Shown: one piece after another, positions 8,391 to 18,246 of the stretch
How the letters are laid out: each line of letters begins with the position of its first letter
Position numbering within the stretch: position 1 is the stretch's first letter
NCBI RefSeq assembly: GCF_002929825.1
Contig: NZ_PJJN01000031.1
Span: 162,133 to 226,132 of the forward strand
Length of the DNA: 64,000 nt
From: Cryobacterium sp. Y29
GTDB lineage: Bacteria > Actinomycetota > Actinomycetes > Actinomycetales > Microbacteriaceae
Reading direction: 5' to 3'
Position numbers and translations under genes: made by a program
Notes under the pieces: model-generated
The model's input: only the letters and a program-made list of their open reading frames with translations
Database searches by the model: none
What the model was told of the DNA's origin: nothing

Positions 8391-9110
8391 TCAGTGAGCG
8401 ACCGGGCTGTGGCCGGTCGGTGTCGTAACAAAAATGTGCCCGGCCACCTCATTGGGGAGCTCTAACCCGGCACCGAAACCTTCGACCTGAACTAGAACGT
8501 ACGATCCGGCGGCCGAAAACACCCCGCTCGCGCCCGGCATGACGCCGCTCTGTTTGAGCTGCAAGAGCAGCTCGGGGTCGAACTGCACCGGTTCACCGAG
8601 ACGGCGGATGACTGCGGTTACCGGCACGGTCGAACTCGCCACCACCGACACCACGTTGGTCACGCCCGCCATGAAGGCGACTGCCGGTGAATCACCGAGC
8701 TCGTCGAGCCCCGGAATCGGATTGCCGTAGGGAGATTCGGTCGGGTGACCGAGCATCTCCAAAATCTTGCGTTCGACCTGTTCGCTCATCACGTGTTCCC
8801 AGCGGCAGGCTTCGTCGTGCACGAACTCCCACTCGAGTCCGATCACGTCGCTGAGTAGGCGTTCGGCCAGGCGATGCTTGCGCATCACGTGCACGGCCTT
8901 GCTGCGTCCGGTCGGGGTGAGTTCCAGGTGCCGATCGCCGGACACGATGACGAGGCCGTCACGTTCCATCCGCGCGACGGTCTGCGAGACGGTCGGGCCG
9001 GAGTGTCCGAGTCGTTCGGAGATGCGGGCCCGCAGGGGCACGATCTGTTCTTCCTCCAGGTCGAGGATCGTGCGGAGATACATTTCGGTGGTGTCGATCA
9101 GATCGCTCAT
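8391..9110 (-). CDS. DtxR-family metal-dependent transcriptional repressor
   Basis: 239 residues starting MSDLIDTTEMYLRTILDLEEE, the typical DtxR/IdeR opening. The winged helix covers about 1-65 with GPTVSQTVARMERDGLV as recognition helix, followed by the dimerisation and metal-binding segment (VMRKHRLAERLL, HDEACRWEHVMS) and a C-terminal SH3-like domain from about 150. The Cys in EACRWEHV and the nearby His and Glu residues match the primary metal site of the iron-type regulators, so Fe(II) is the more likely ligand than Mn(II). Divergently placed to serC with a 133-bp gap. The start is chosen over an upstream in-frame codon because the family begins here. Confidence 0.9.
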   Translation of the reverse strand: MSDLIDTTEMYLRTILDLEEEQIVPLRARISERLGHSGPTVSQTVARMERDGLVIVSGDRHLELTPTGRSKAVHVMRKHRLAERLLSDVIGLEWEFVHDEACRWEHVMSEQVERKILEMLGHPTESPYGNPIPGLDELGDSPAVAFMAGVTNVVSVVASSTVPVTAVIRRLGEPVQFDPELLLQLKQSGVMPGASGVFSAAGSYVLVQVEGFGAGLELPNEVAGHIFVTTPTGHSPVAH

Positions 9111-9231
9111 CCGAAGCCCTTCATTCGGCTCGTGCGCGCACCGCTCATCGAGTGATAGAACGGCGCCCAGTTGGCGGCCTCGGCAGTGGCCCGCACAGCG
9201 TTCCAAGCCTACCCGCCCGTGGCAGGGCAAC

Positions 9232-10356
<1,125 letters not shown>

Positions 10357-10545
10357 AATTAGCTGCACGAAACGCAACGAAAGGATCGCACGATGCGCCT
10401 GTGGTTGAAAGACAGCGAACGCCGGCCCGATCCGCTGCCCGCACGAACGGATGCCCGCACGGCACTGATATGCGGCACCCTGCTCTGGCTGGTCGCACTC
10501 GGCGCCGCCCTCTTCTTTGAGGAAGCGGCGCCGGGCGCCTCAAAG

Positions 10546-11251
<706 letters not shown>

Positions 11252-11259
<8 letters not shown>

Positions 11260-11632
11260 CCAGTTCCTCGGCGACCTTGCGCAGCATCGCCGCGATCTTC
11301 TTACTGTGACTTGATTCGGGGTACCGACCGCGCTTGAGATTTGTGCCGATACCGTCGAGCAGCTTCACCAAATCTTCAACGATGATCGACATATCGTCGG
11401 CTGGCTTACGGTTGAATTTAGACAGGCTCGGAGGAGCTTCGATCACGCGCACCGACAGCGCCTGGGCGCCGCGTTTGCCGTCGGCAATACCGAATTCGAG
11501 CTTCGCGCCGGGCTTGATGGTTACGCCGGACGGCAAAGCGGAAGCGTGGAGAAAGACCTCCTGACCGTCATCGGATGTGATGAAGCCAAAGCCTTTCTCC
11601 TCGTCGTAAAACTTGACCTTGCCGGTGGGCAT
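11252..11632 (-). CDS. Cold-shock-domain protein with C-terminal extension
   Basis: 126 residues. The cold-shock domain is at 1-68 with RNP1-like KGFGFITS and RNP2-like VFLHAS, which bind single-stranded nucleic acid. A basic, probably helical tail from about 80 (RKPADDMSIIVEDLVKLL to the end) is typical of the larger actinobacterial CspB type. The ATG at 11630-11632 has GAGGT 6 bp upstream and gives the canonical opening MPTGKVKFYDEEKGFGF; the earlier TTG at 11660 is less likely. It overlaps the DUF3027 gene by 8 bp. Confidence 0.9.
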
Positions 11633-11714
11633 CTGAACCTCACTTGAGTTTTGGGCGCACAATATAGTGCGGGATGTAAACCCAGCATATTCGGTTGCGG
11701 CACCCGCGTGCCCG

Positions 11715-11720
11715 TATCCT
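11715..11720 (+). promoter_or_regulatory. -10 element, leaderless arrangement
   Basis: TATCCT ends 6 bp before the GTG at 11727 of the small membrane protein gene, and no ribosome site is visible. Confidence 0.5.
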
Positions 11721-11726
11721 TAGGCT

Positions 11727-12002
11727 GTGACCAATCAAACTCCACAAGCCGTCAGCCGGCTTGAACGTGTGCTCGCTTACATGGTGGCGAGCGTGGTGGG
11801 GCTGTCGATTCTCGCGTTCCTTGCGGTCATCATCGCGACCGCGATGGGCGTCGGCCAAAACGACGGGTTCAGCCGCGGCTTCTGGCCGCCGATCTTCATC
11901 CTGCCGCTCTACGGCCTGCCCATCGGTTTCGTGCTCATCATCGTGCTCATCATCTCTGCAGGAGTTCGACGCAGTCGCGAAGCTCGACGAGACCGCGAGT
12001 AA
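11727..12002 (+). CDS. Small two-helix membrane protein
   Basis: 91 residues. Two long hydrophobic segments (about 17-41 and 55-76) are joined by a short loop NDGFSRGFWPP and followed by a basic tail RRSREARRDRE. GTG start with no ribosome site, so probably leaderless. The TAA stop overlaps the ATG of the XPB-associated gene (TAATG), which suggests coupled translation. No family recognised beyond a conserved actinobacterial membrane protein. Confidence 0.7.
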   Translation: MTNQTPQAVSRLERVLAYMVASVVGLSILAFLAVIIATAMGVGQNDGFSRGFWPPIFILPLYGLPIGFVLIIVLIISAGVRRSREARRDRE

Positions 12003-13894
12003 TGCTCGGCCTCGCATCGAGACTTCGGGTCCTGCCCGATGCCGAGCTGCGGCACGTCATCAAGGTGCGCGGTGTTTCTGCGAACGGCATCCACGACTTC
12101 TTCGATCTGGCCGAAGCCCTGCTTGATGCTGGCAATGTGCAACTGGCCCTGAGCCACCTGGACCGCTCGACCCTTGCCATTCTGGCCGTGGCCGGACAAC
12201 TCACCAGCAGCAATTCCGTTCCGACGCTGGTCGCGGTGACGAACCGACTGGTTGAACTAGGTTCGACCGAGGTCACGCTGGCCGATGTGGCCCGCCGGGT
12301 CGACAGCTTGCACGCCGTACTTTTGGCCGAGCGAAACGACGGATGCTGCATTCCATACGACGCCGTCTCGGCTCATCTGGCGCGCTGGCCGGCTCAGGGT
12401 CTACCGGATACCGCCGACCTCGCCGTCGCTGCGCCCCCGGTGGCCGTCGCCACCGTGCCCGACACCGAGATTGCGTTCATCGACCAGCTGGCCGCTGAAC
12501 GCGCTTTTGGGATGGTGTCGTCGATCGCCGAGCTGGTCAACGAGCTGTGCCGCGAGCCCGCCCGGCAGCTCAGTCGGGGTGGGCTCGGCCTGCCCGACAC
12601 CAAGCGCCTCGCCGCGGTAATGACGGTCGACGTCGAACTGGTTGCCCCGATCCTCGCCTTGGCTTCCCGGGCCGACCTGCTCGCCCACTCCGACGGTTAT
12701 TGGATGGAAACCGAGGCCGGCGAGGCCTGGCTGCTCGAACACACGACCACCCGATGGGCGGCCTTGGCCGTGGCCTGGTTGGCGGCGCTCCCGCCGACCG
12801 TGGCCGACATTCTTCCGCGCCAGGCCGGGCTGCCCTGGGGTGGTGGACTGACCGCGTTTATCGCCTGGCTCTATCCGGCCGGCGGCGAGTGGATGCTCTC
12901 CCAGCTAACCGAGTTCGCCCGCGACGCCGAGTTGCTCGGTATCACCGCAAACGACACCACCAGCACGGCCGGCGCCAACGTGCTGCGCGGTGACCTCGAG
13001 GTAGCCGTCGACATCATGGCGGGCGCGCTGCCGGCTGAAGTCGGCGCGGTGTATCTGCAGCACGACCTCTCGATCGTCGCGCCCGGCCCACTCGCGCCGT
13101 CGATCGACTCCCGGCTGCGCGGGATGGCCGACGTGGAAAGTCGAGAACTCGCGTCGAGCTATCGCATCACCGCGGCATCCGTCAATCGCGCCCTGGCCGC
13201 GGGCGAGAATGCAGACTCGCTGCTCGCTTTTCTGACGTCGATCTCACTCACCGGCATTCCACAGCCGGTCGATTACCTCATCAACGAATCGGCTTCGCGG
13301 TACGGCCGGGTGCGAGTGGGACGTCTCACCGACGGGCCGAACGCTCCGATCGCTCCACCCGGTAATGACACCGTTTTTCTCAGCTACGTCTGCTCAGCTG
13401 ATGCCGCGCTGCTCGGCACAATCGCTGTCGACCAGACTCTGGCGCCGCTCGCGCTCGTGCGCGCCGGCGACAGCGAACACCTGCTCAGCCGCTTCGCCGG
13501 TGACGCCGTGTTTTGGGCGCTGAGTGACGCTCGTTATCCCGTCGCTGCCGAAGACGACCTCGGTGAGATCGTGCACTTGCGCCGACACCAGATCGCCCGT
13601 GTCACGCTGACACCAACGGTTGACACCGCCCGCAACCTGGTCGACAAGCTGCGGCTTCGCCCTGAAAGTGGCGTTTCAATAGCGGATGCCTGGCTTGCCC
13701 GCCAGCTCGACACCGCCATCAAGGCCAAGCAGACCATCCTGGTCAGTATCGCAATGCCCGGCGGCGCGGTGGTGGACTACCTGCTCGAACCGGCCAGCGT
13801 CAGCAACGGACGCTTCCGAGCCCGCGACCGGCGGGCCGACATCGAGCGCACCCTGCCACTCAAGAGCATCCTCAGCATCACCCCGGCCCCGTGA
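12002..13894 (+). CDS. XPB-associated protein with helicase C-terminal-like domain
   Basis: 630 residues. It belongs to the actinobacterial family encoded beside the XPB helicase (the Mycobacterium Rv0862c type) and carries a Helicase_C_3 / XPB-Ssl2-like domain in its middle and C-terminal part. There is no Walker A motif, so it should not hydrolyse ATP. The N-terminal third looks like repeated winged-helix units (ILAVAGQL, VNELCREPARQLSRGGLGLPDTKRLAAVM). Position and family suggest a partner of XPB in DNA unwinding or repair; that role is inferred. The start overlaps the previous stop. Confidence 0.85.
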   Translation: MLGLASRLRVLPDAELRHVIKVRGVSANGIHDFFDLAEALLDAGNVQLALSHLDRSTLAILAVAGQLTSSNSVPTLVAVTNRLVELGSTEVTLADVARRVDSLHAVLLAERNDGCCIPYDAVSAHLARWPAQGLPDTADLAVAAPPVAVATVPDTEIAFIDQLAAERAFGMVSSIAELVNELCREPARQLSRGGLGLPDTKRLAAVMTVDVELVAPILALASRADLLAHSDGYWMETEAGEAWLLEHTTTRWAALAVAWLAALPPTVADILPRQAGLPWGGGLTAFIAWLYPAGGEWMLSQLTEFARDAELLGITANDTTSTAGANVLRGDLEVAVDIMAGALPAEVGAVYLQHDLSIVAPGPLAPSIDSRLRGMADVESRELASSYRITAASVNRALAAGENADSLLAFLTSISLTGIPQPVDYLINESASRYGRVRVGRLTDGPNAPIAPPGNDTVFLSYVCSADAALLGTIAVDQTLAPLALVRAGDSEHLLSRFAGDAVFWALSDARYPVAAEDDLGEIVHLRRHQIARVTLTPTVDTARNLVDKLRLRPESGVSIADAWLARQLDTAIKAKQTILVSIAMPGGAVVDYLLEPASVSNGRFRARDRRADIERTLPLKSILSITPAP

Positions 13895-13943
13895 CCGCTT
13901 GTGCGCGGCAGCGGCCGGTACCGTAAAAACTGCCGAACGGGCG

Positions 13944-13949
13944 TAGAAT
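13944..13949 (+). promoter_or_regulatory. -10 element of the XPB gene
   Basis: TAGAAT ends 8 bp before the ATG at 13958. An AGGGG directly before the ATG is too close to act as a normal ribosome site, so a leaderless or nearly leaderless mRNA is likely. Confidence 0.45.
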
Positions 13950-13957
13950 TAGGGGTT

Positions 13958-15613
13958 ATGTCTGATGGCCCCCTGATTGTGCAAAGTGACCGCACGGTGT
14001 TGCTCGAAGTTGCCCATCCTCTTGCCGAGGATGCTCGTCACGACCTCGCCGTTTTCGCAGAGCTCGAACGCGCCCCCGAGCACATCCACACCTACCGCAT
14101 CACGCGGCTGGGCCTGTGGAATGCCCGGGCGGCAGGGCACGATGCGTCCGACATGCTCGCGACGCTCGAGAAGTATTCCAAATTCGCCATACCTCAGACG
14201 GTCAGCGTGGATATCACCGAGACGGTCGGTCGCTACGGGCGACTCGTCATTGAACGTGACCCCGAGGGTTCCCTCGTACTGCACAGCAGTGACCAAGCCG
14301 TTCTCACCGAGATCGCAGGGGCGAAGCGCATTGCGCCACTGTTGATCGGGCATCCTTCCCCGGAAACGTATCTCGTCGGAGCCTGGGCTCGCGGGCAGCT
14401 CAAGCAGGAACTGGTGAAGCTCGGGTGGCCCGCCGAGGACCTTGCCGGGTACACACCAGGCACCCCGCACGATATTGCGCTGAAGGAAGACGGCTGGTCG
14501 CTACGTGACTATCAGAACAAGGCCGTAGCGAGCTTCTTTGACGGCGGCAGCGGCGTCGTTGTGTTGCCCTGTGGCGCTGGCAAGACCCTCGTCGGCGCCG
14601 GGGCCATGGCCACCGCGAAGACCAACACGCTCATTCTGGTGACCAACACCGTCTCGGCCCGCCAGTGGCGCGACGAACTGCTCAAGCGCACGACACTGAC
14701 ACCGGAGGAGATCGGCGAATACTCCGGACAGGTAAAAGAGGTCAAGCCGGTGACCATCGCGACCTACCAAATTCTCACGGCGAAGCGCAAGGGCGAGTAC
14801 GCCCACCTTGAACTGCTCGACGCCATGGACTGGGGCCTGGTGATCTACGACGAGGTACACCTGTTGCCCGCTCCCGTGTTCAAACTCACCGCCGAATTGC
14901 AGGCGCGCCGCCGCCTCGGCCTCACCGCCACCCTGGTGCGCGAGGACGGCCGCGAGGGCGATGTGTTCAGCCTGATCGGCCCGAAGCGGTTCGACGCCCC
15001 ATGGAAGGAGATCGAGGCCCAGGGCTTCATCTCCCCGGCCAACTGCTACGAAGTGCGCATCGACCTGCCGCAGTCGGAGCGCCTCAGCTATGCCGCCGCA
15101 GCGGACGATGAGCGCTACCGCATGGCCGCGACCGCGCCGGCCAAGCTCGGCGTGGTGCAGGCGCTGATCAAGAAGCACGAGGGCGAACGCATCCTCGTGA
15201 TCGGCCAATACCTCGACCAGATCGATGAACTCGCCGAGGTCTTGCATGCCCCCCAGCTCACCGGTGCCACCCCGGTCGACGAACGCGAACGTTTATACCA
15301 GGCGTTCCGCGTGGGCGAGGTGAAGGTACTCGTGGTGTCGAAGGTCGCGAACTTCTCGGTCGACCTGCCCGAGGCGACCGTGGCCATCCAGGTGTCTGGT
15401 TCGTTCGGCTCCCGCCAGGAGGAGGCCCAGCGCCTCGGCCGGCTGCTGCGCCCGAAGGAATCTGGACTGTCGGCGAACTTCTACACGCTCGTCGCCCGCG
15501 ACACCGTCGACCAGGACTTCGCGCAGAACCGCCAGCGTTTTCTCGCCGAACAGGGCTACAGCTACACAATCCTCGATGCGCAGGGCCTCACCGCCCAGAC
15601 CCTGGTCGCCTGA
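13958..15613 (+). CDS. DNA repair helicase XPB (ERCC3-like)
   Basis: 551 residues, a superfamily-2 3'-5' DNA helicase. After an N-terminal damage-recognition-like region comes Walker A LPCGAGKTLVGAG, then DEVH in VIYDEVHLLP, LGLTATLVREDG (motif III), and in the second RecA lobe FSVDLPEATVAIQVSGSFGSRQEEAQRLGRLLRP (motifs V and VI). The RED-like VREDGREGD is typical of XPB. Actinobacterial XPB proteins unwind DNA in vitro; their pathway in cells is less clear. The frame is open to 13901, but ATG 13958 gives the family start MSDGPLIVQSD and sits after a TAGAAT hexamer. Confidence 0.95.
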   Translation: MSDGPLIVQSDRTVLLEVAHPLAEDARHDLAVFAELERAPEHIHTYRITRLGLWNARAAGHDASDMLATLEKYSKFAIPQTVSVDITETVGRYGRLVIERDPEGSLVLHSSDQAVLTEIAGAKRIAPLLIGHPSPETYLVGAWARGQLKQELVKLGWPAEDLAGYTPGTPHDIALKEDGWSLRDYQNKAVASFFDGGSGVVVLPCGAGKTLVGAGAMATAKTNTLILVTNTVSARQWRDELLKRTTLTPEEIGEYSGQVKEVKPVTIATYQILTAKRKGEYAHLELLDAMDWGLVIYDEVHLLPAPVFKLTAELQARRRLGLTATLVREDGREGDVFSLIGPKRFDAPWKEIEAQGFISPANCYEVRIDLPQSERLSYAAAADDERYRMAATAPAKLGVVQALIKKHEGERILVIGQYLDQIDELAEVLHAPQLTGATPVDERERLYQAFRVGEVKVLVVSKVANFSVDLPEATVAIQVSGSFGSRQEEAQRLGRLLRPKESGLSANFYTLVARDTVDQDFAQNRQRFLAEQGYSYTILDAQGLTAQTLVA

Positions 15614-15640
15614 CCCGTGTCGCCTGACCCGTATCTCCAC

Positions 15641-15707
15641 GGACGGGGCCCGGGCCCCGTCCACGGGCCCAGCTTATAAACTGGGCCCCGGAACATAAGG
15701 TGGGCCC
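15641..15707 (+). repeat. Two-palindrome repeat element, copy 1
   Basis: Starts 27 bp after the XPB stop. Order: GGACGGGGCCC plus its reverse complement, AC, then GGGCCCAGCTTA plus a near-exact complement, then a tail ending CATAAGGTGGGCCC. Four related copies occur at 32751, 38466, 39710 and 50143. Confidence 0.9.
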
Positions 15708-15733
15708 AGCGCATGCTGCCCGCCCGCCTCAGC

Positions 15734-16456
15734 TCAGGATTGTCGGCGGGCATACCGCAGGAACAGCATGTCGCCGGCGCGCAACACGTGCAACAACTCC
15801 ATAGCGCGAGTCGCCGCGCTTGTCCCGACAGCGATGCGCCCGGCAGAGCCCCCCTCGAGCGCCGGGGCGAGGCTCAAGCAGAGCTCGTCGACGCGGTCCG
15901 CCGCAACGAGGTCTCCGAATAAGTGCGGACCACCCTCGCAGAGAATCTGGGGCAGACCGCGCTCAGCGAGCTCCGCCACCATGCGTCGCGGGTCAACCCT
16001 GTCCTCACCGCAGTCGACCACGTCAGCGCGCGAGGCGAGCGCCGCCCGCCGGTCGGTCGGCGCTGCGGCATGGGTCAGCACAATTGGTCGGGTCGCCGCA
16101 TCCGTGAAAACCGGATGCCCGGGGTCAAGATCCAGCCGACCCGACACGATTGCGACCCGGGGCTGGGCGGCCAGGCCGGCCTGCACGCGCCAGGTCGCGT
16201 CGTCCTCTGGCAGCAGAATGCCGCCGTAGCCCTCGGCGCGCACCGTTCCGGCACCGACCAGAATGACGTCGGTGAGCAGCCGTAGGGTGTCGAAGACGAT
16301 CTTGTCGTCGGCGTTGTTCAGGCCGCCGCTGAGCCCCTCATGCGTTGCAGCACCATCGAGGCTGGCGATGAAGTTGACGCGCACCCGCGGCAGCGATCGG
16401 GCGGCCACTCGGTAGTGCTCGATCAGTTCGGCCCGCGGAGGCAGTTCGGCCCGCAT
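15734..16456 (-). CDS. RibD C-terminal-type pyrimidine/dihydrofolate reductase
   Basis: 240 residues of the RibD C-terminal / dihydrofolate-reductase fold: VRVNFIASLDGAAT at the start, LLTDVILVGAGTVRAEGYGG for NADPH, and ILCEGGPHLFGDLVAADRVDEL near the end. There is no deaminase domain. Its ATG overlaps the TGA of the DHPS homologue (TGATG), so the two are coupled. In mycobacteria a RibD homologue (Rv2671) can act as dihydrofolate reductase, so with a folate-type neighbour a folate role is plausible, but riboflavin pyrimidine reductase activity is the family default. Confidence 0.85.
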   Translation of the reverse strand: MRAELPPRAELIEHYRVAARSLPRVRVNFIASLDGAATHEGLSGGLNNADDKIVFDTLRLLTDVILVGAGTVRAEGYGGILLPEDDATWRVQAGLAAQPRVAIVSGRLDLDPGHPVFTDAATRPIVLTHAAAPTDRRAALASRADVVDCGEDRVDPRRMVAELAERGLPQILCEGGPHLFGDLVAADRVDELCLSLAPALEGGSAGRIAVGTSAATRAMELLHVLRAGDMLFLRYARRQS

Positions 16457-17364
16457 CAGGCGAGGTTGTGGCGCTCGTAGGCGGGCTCACGAAACCCGAG
16501 GATGGCCTCGGTCATGCGCACGGCGTCGACGGCGGCCCGCACGTTGTGCATGCGCACGATGCGGGCACCCTGCAGAATACACACCGTCATGGCGGCCAGA
16601 GAACCCTCCACGCGTTCACCGCGTGGCCGGTCCAGGCTCTCCCCCACAAAATCTTTATTAGACACGGCGACCAGAGTCGGCAGGCCGAGTCCGGTGATCT
16701 CGCCGAGCCGCCGGGTCAGCTCGAGCGAGTGTCTGGTGGTCTTGTTGAGGTCGTGGCCCGGGTCAATAATAATTCGCTCCCGCAAAACGCCGCGTCCCAT
16801 AGCCCGATCAACCCGGGCCAGCAGAAACTCGCGGACATCGGCGACGACGTCGTCATAGTGCGGTGCCGGGTGGGGCCTGCGCGGCGCGGCCAGGCTATGG
16901 GTTATCACGAGTGTGGCGTCGCTGTCCGCGACGATGTCGGCCATGGCCGGATCATGCACGCCCGTAGTGTCGTTGATCACGTGCGCGCCGGCGGCGATGC
17001 TCGCGGCGGCCACTGCCGGGTGAAAGGTATCGACCGAGATGACCACGCCCGAGCCTCGCAGTGCCTCGACCACCGGCACCACTCGGTCGATCTCCTGTTC
17101 GATGGGCACTGCCGGCCCGGGCGCGAATTTGGCACCGCCGATGTCGATCCAGTCGGCCCCATCGGCAATTGCCCGATGCGCCGCCACAACGGATGCGTCG
17201 AGCGCGAACGTTGCGCCCTGGTCATAGAACGAGTCCGGCGTGCGATTGACGATGGCCATCACGGCCACCTCTCGATCGAAGTTGAAGGTGCGGCCGCCGA
17301 TCACCCGGCGCGGGGCATCTATTTGAGGCAACGTCAGTGCCGTTTCGGGGGTCGTGCGGTTCAT
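16456..17364 (-). CDS. Dihydropteroate synthase family protein (FolP2-like)
   Basis: 302 residues with the DHPS TIM-barrel motifs: MAIVNRTPDSFYD, ADWIDIGGAKFAPG, ISVDTFHPAVAAA, HVINDTTG, RIIIDPGHDLNKTT, and the C-terminal GARIVRMHNV. True DHPS joins p-aminobenzoate to dihydropterin pyrophosphate, but this version has IDIGGAKFAPG where FolP has DIGGESTRPG, and DPGHDLNKTT where FolP has DPGIGFGKT. Those changes resemble mycobacterial FolP2, which lacks normal DHPS activity. Start set by GAGGACCGCT before ATG 17362-17364. It is coupled to the RibD-type reductase. Confidence 0.85.
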   Translation of the reverse strand: MNRTTPETALTLPQIDAPRRVIGGRTFNFDREVAVMAIVNRTPDSFYDQGATFALDASVVAAHRAIADGADWIDIGGAKFAPGPAVPIEQEIDRVVPVVEALRGSGVVISVDTFHPAVAAASIAAGAHVINDTTGVHDPAMADIVADSDATLVITHSLAAPRRPHPAPHYDDVVADVREFLLARVDRAMGRGVLRERIIIDPGHDLNKTTRHSLELTRRLGEITGLGLPTLVAVSNKDFVGESLDRPRGERVEGSLAAMTVCILQGARIVRMHNVRAAVDAVRMTEAILGFREPAYERHNLA

Positions 17365-17495
17365 AGCGGTCCTCACCTGTGAAGCGAATCGATCGTCCAT
17401 GACCATCATGTCGGTAATCCGCGTCGCGCAGCGGATATCTGCCACCCATCTCCGCACACACCGTCCACTGTCAGCAAAGCTCCAGCTAACGCGCA

Positions 17496-17501
17496 GATAC
17501 T
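17496..17501 (+). promoter_or_regulatory. -10 element of the PhoP-like regulator
   Basis: GATACT ends 6 bp before ATG 17508 with no ribosome site in between, a leaderless arrangement. Confidence 0.4.
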
Positions 17502-17507
17502 GGGGTC

Positions 17508-18200
17508 ATGACTGACGGCCCCCGCATCCTTATCGTCGATGACGAACCCAATATCCGCGATCTCCTCACCACCAGCCTCCGCTTCGCCGGTTTCGCCGTG
17601 CGCGCTGTTGGCAATGGCGCGCAGGCCATTTCCGCCGTACTCGAGGAGGAACCGGACCTCATCATTCTCGACGTCATGCTGCCGGACATGAACGGCTTCG
17701 GGGTGACCAAACGCCTGCGTTCGGCCGGTTATACCGCCCCGATCCTGTTCCTGACCGCCAAGGACGATACCGAAGACAAGATCACCGGCCTCACCGTCGG
17801 CGGTGACGACTACGTGACCAAGCCATTCAGCCTTGACGAGATCGTCGCTCGCATCAAGGCGATCCTGCGTCGCACCATGCACGCTGACGAAGACGCGGTG
17901 ATCCGGGCTGGCGAGCTCACCATGGATCAGGACACCCACGAGGTTCTCGTAGGCACGGAAGCCATTGAACTGAGTCCTACCGAGTTCAAGCTGCTGCGCT
18001 ACCTCATGCTCAACCCCAACCGCGTGCTGTCCAAAGCGCAAATTCTGGACCATGTCTGGGAGTACGACTTCAACGGTGACGCCGGAATTGTGGAGAGCTA
18101 CATTTCCTACCTGCGCCGCAAGGTTGATGTGCACTCGAGCGAACCACTCATTCAGACCAAGCGTGGCTTCGGCTACATGCTCAAGGCTGCCAAGGCTTAG
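17508..18200 (+). CDS. OmpR-family response regulator (PhoP/TcrX-like)
   Basis: 230 residues. Receiver domain 6-118 with acidic pair DDE, phospho-acceptor in LIILDVMLPDMNGFG (Asp55), Thr in LFLTAKD and Lys in DDYVTKPFS. The winged-helix DNA-binding domain at 135-228 has LSPTEFKLLRYLMLNPNRVLSKAQILDHVW and ESYISYLRRKV. LTVGGDDYVTKPFSLDE is very close to mycobacterial PhoP and TcrX. It is followed after 46 bp by its probable sensor kinase, which appears to have its own start signal. Confidence 0.92.
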   Translation: MTDGPRILIVDDEPNIRDLLTTSLRFAGFAVRAVGNGAQAISAVLEEEPDLIILDVMLPDMNGFGVTKRLRSAGYTAPILFLTAKDDTEDKITGLTVGGDDYVTKPFSLDEIVARIKAILRRTMHADEDAVIRAGELTMDQDTHEVLVGTEAIELSPTEFKLLRYLMLNPNRVLSKAQILDHVWEYDFNGDAGIVESYISYLRRKVDVHSSEPLIQTKRGFGYMLKAAKA

Positions 18201-18232
18201 TCACGGCGCACGTTATACACAGCGAGCTTTCG

Positions 18233-18238
18233 TAGACT
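18233..18238 (+). promoter_or_regulatory. -10 element of the histidine kinase gene
   Basis: TAGACT ends 8 bp before ATG 18247, without a ribosome site. The kinase may therefore have its own leaderless transcript. Confidence 0.4.
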
Positions 18239-18246
18239 GAATCCAA

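Noticed and set aside
16468..17382. 304-residue ORF antisense to the DHPS homologue
   Set aside because: Sense strand has clear DHPS motifs; the other frame is His/Arg-rich noise.
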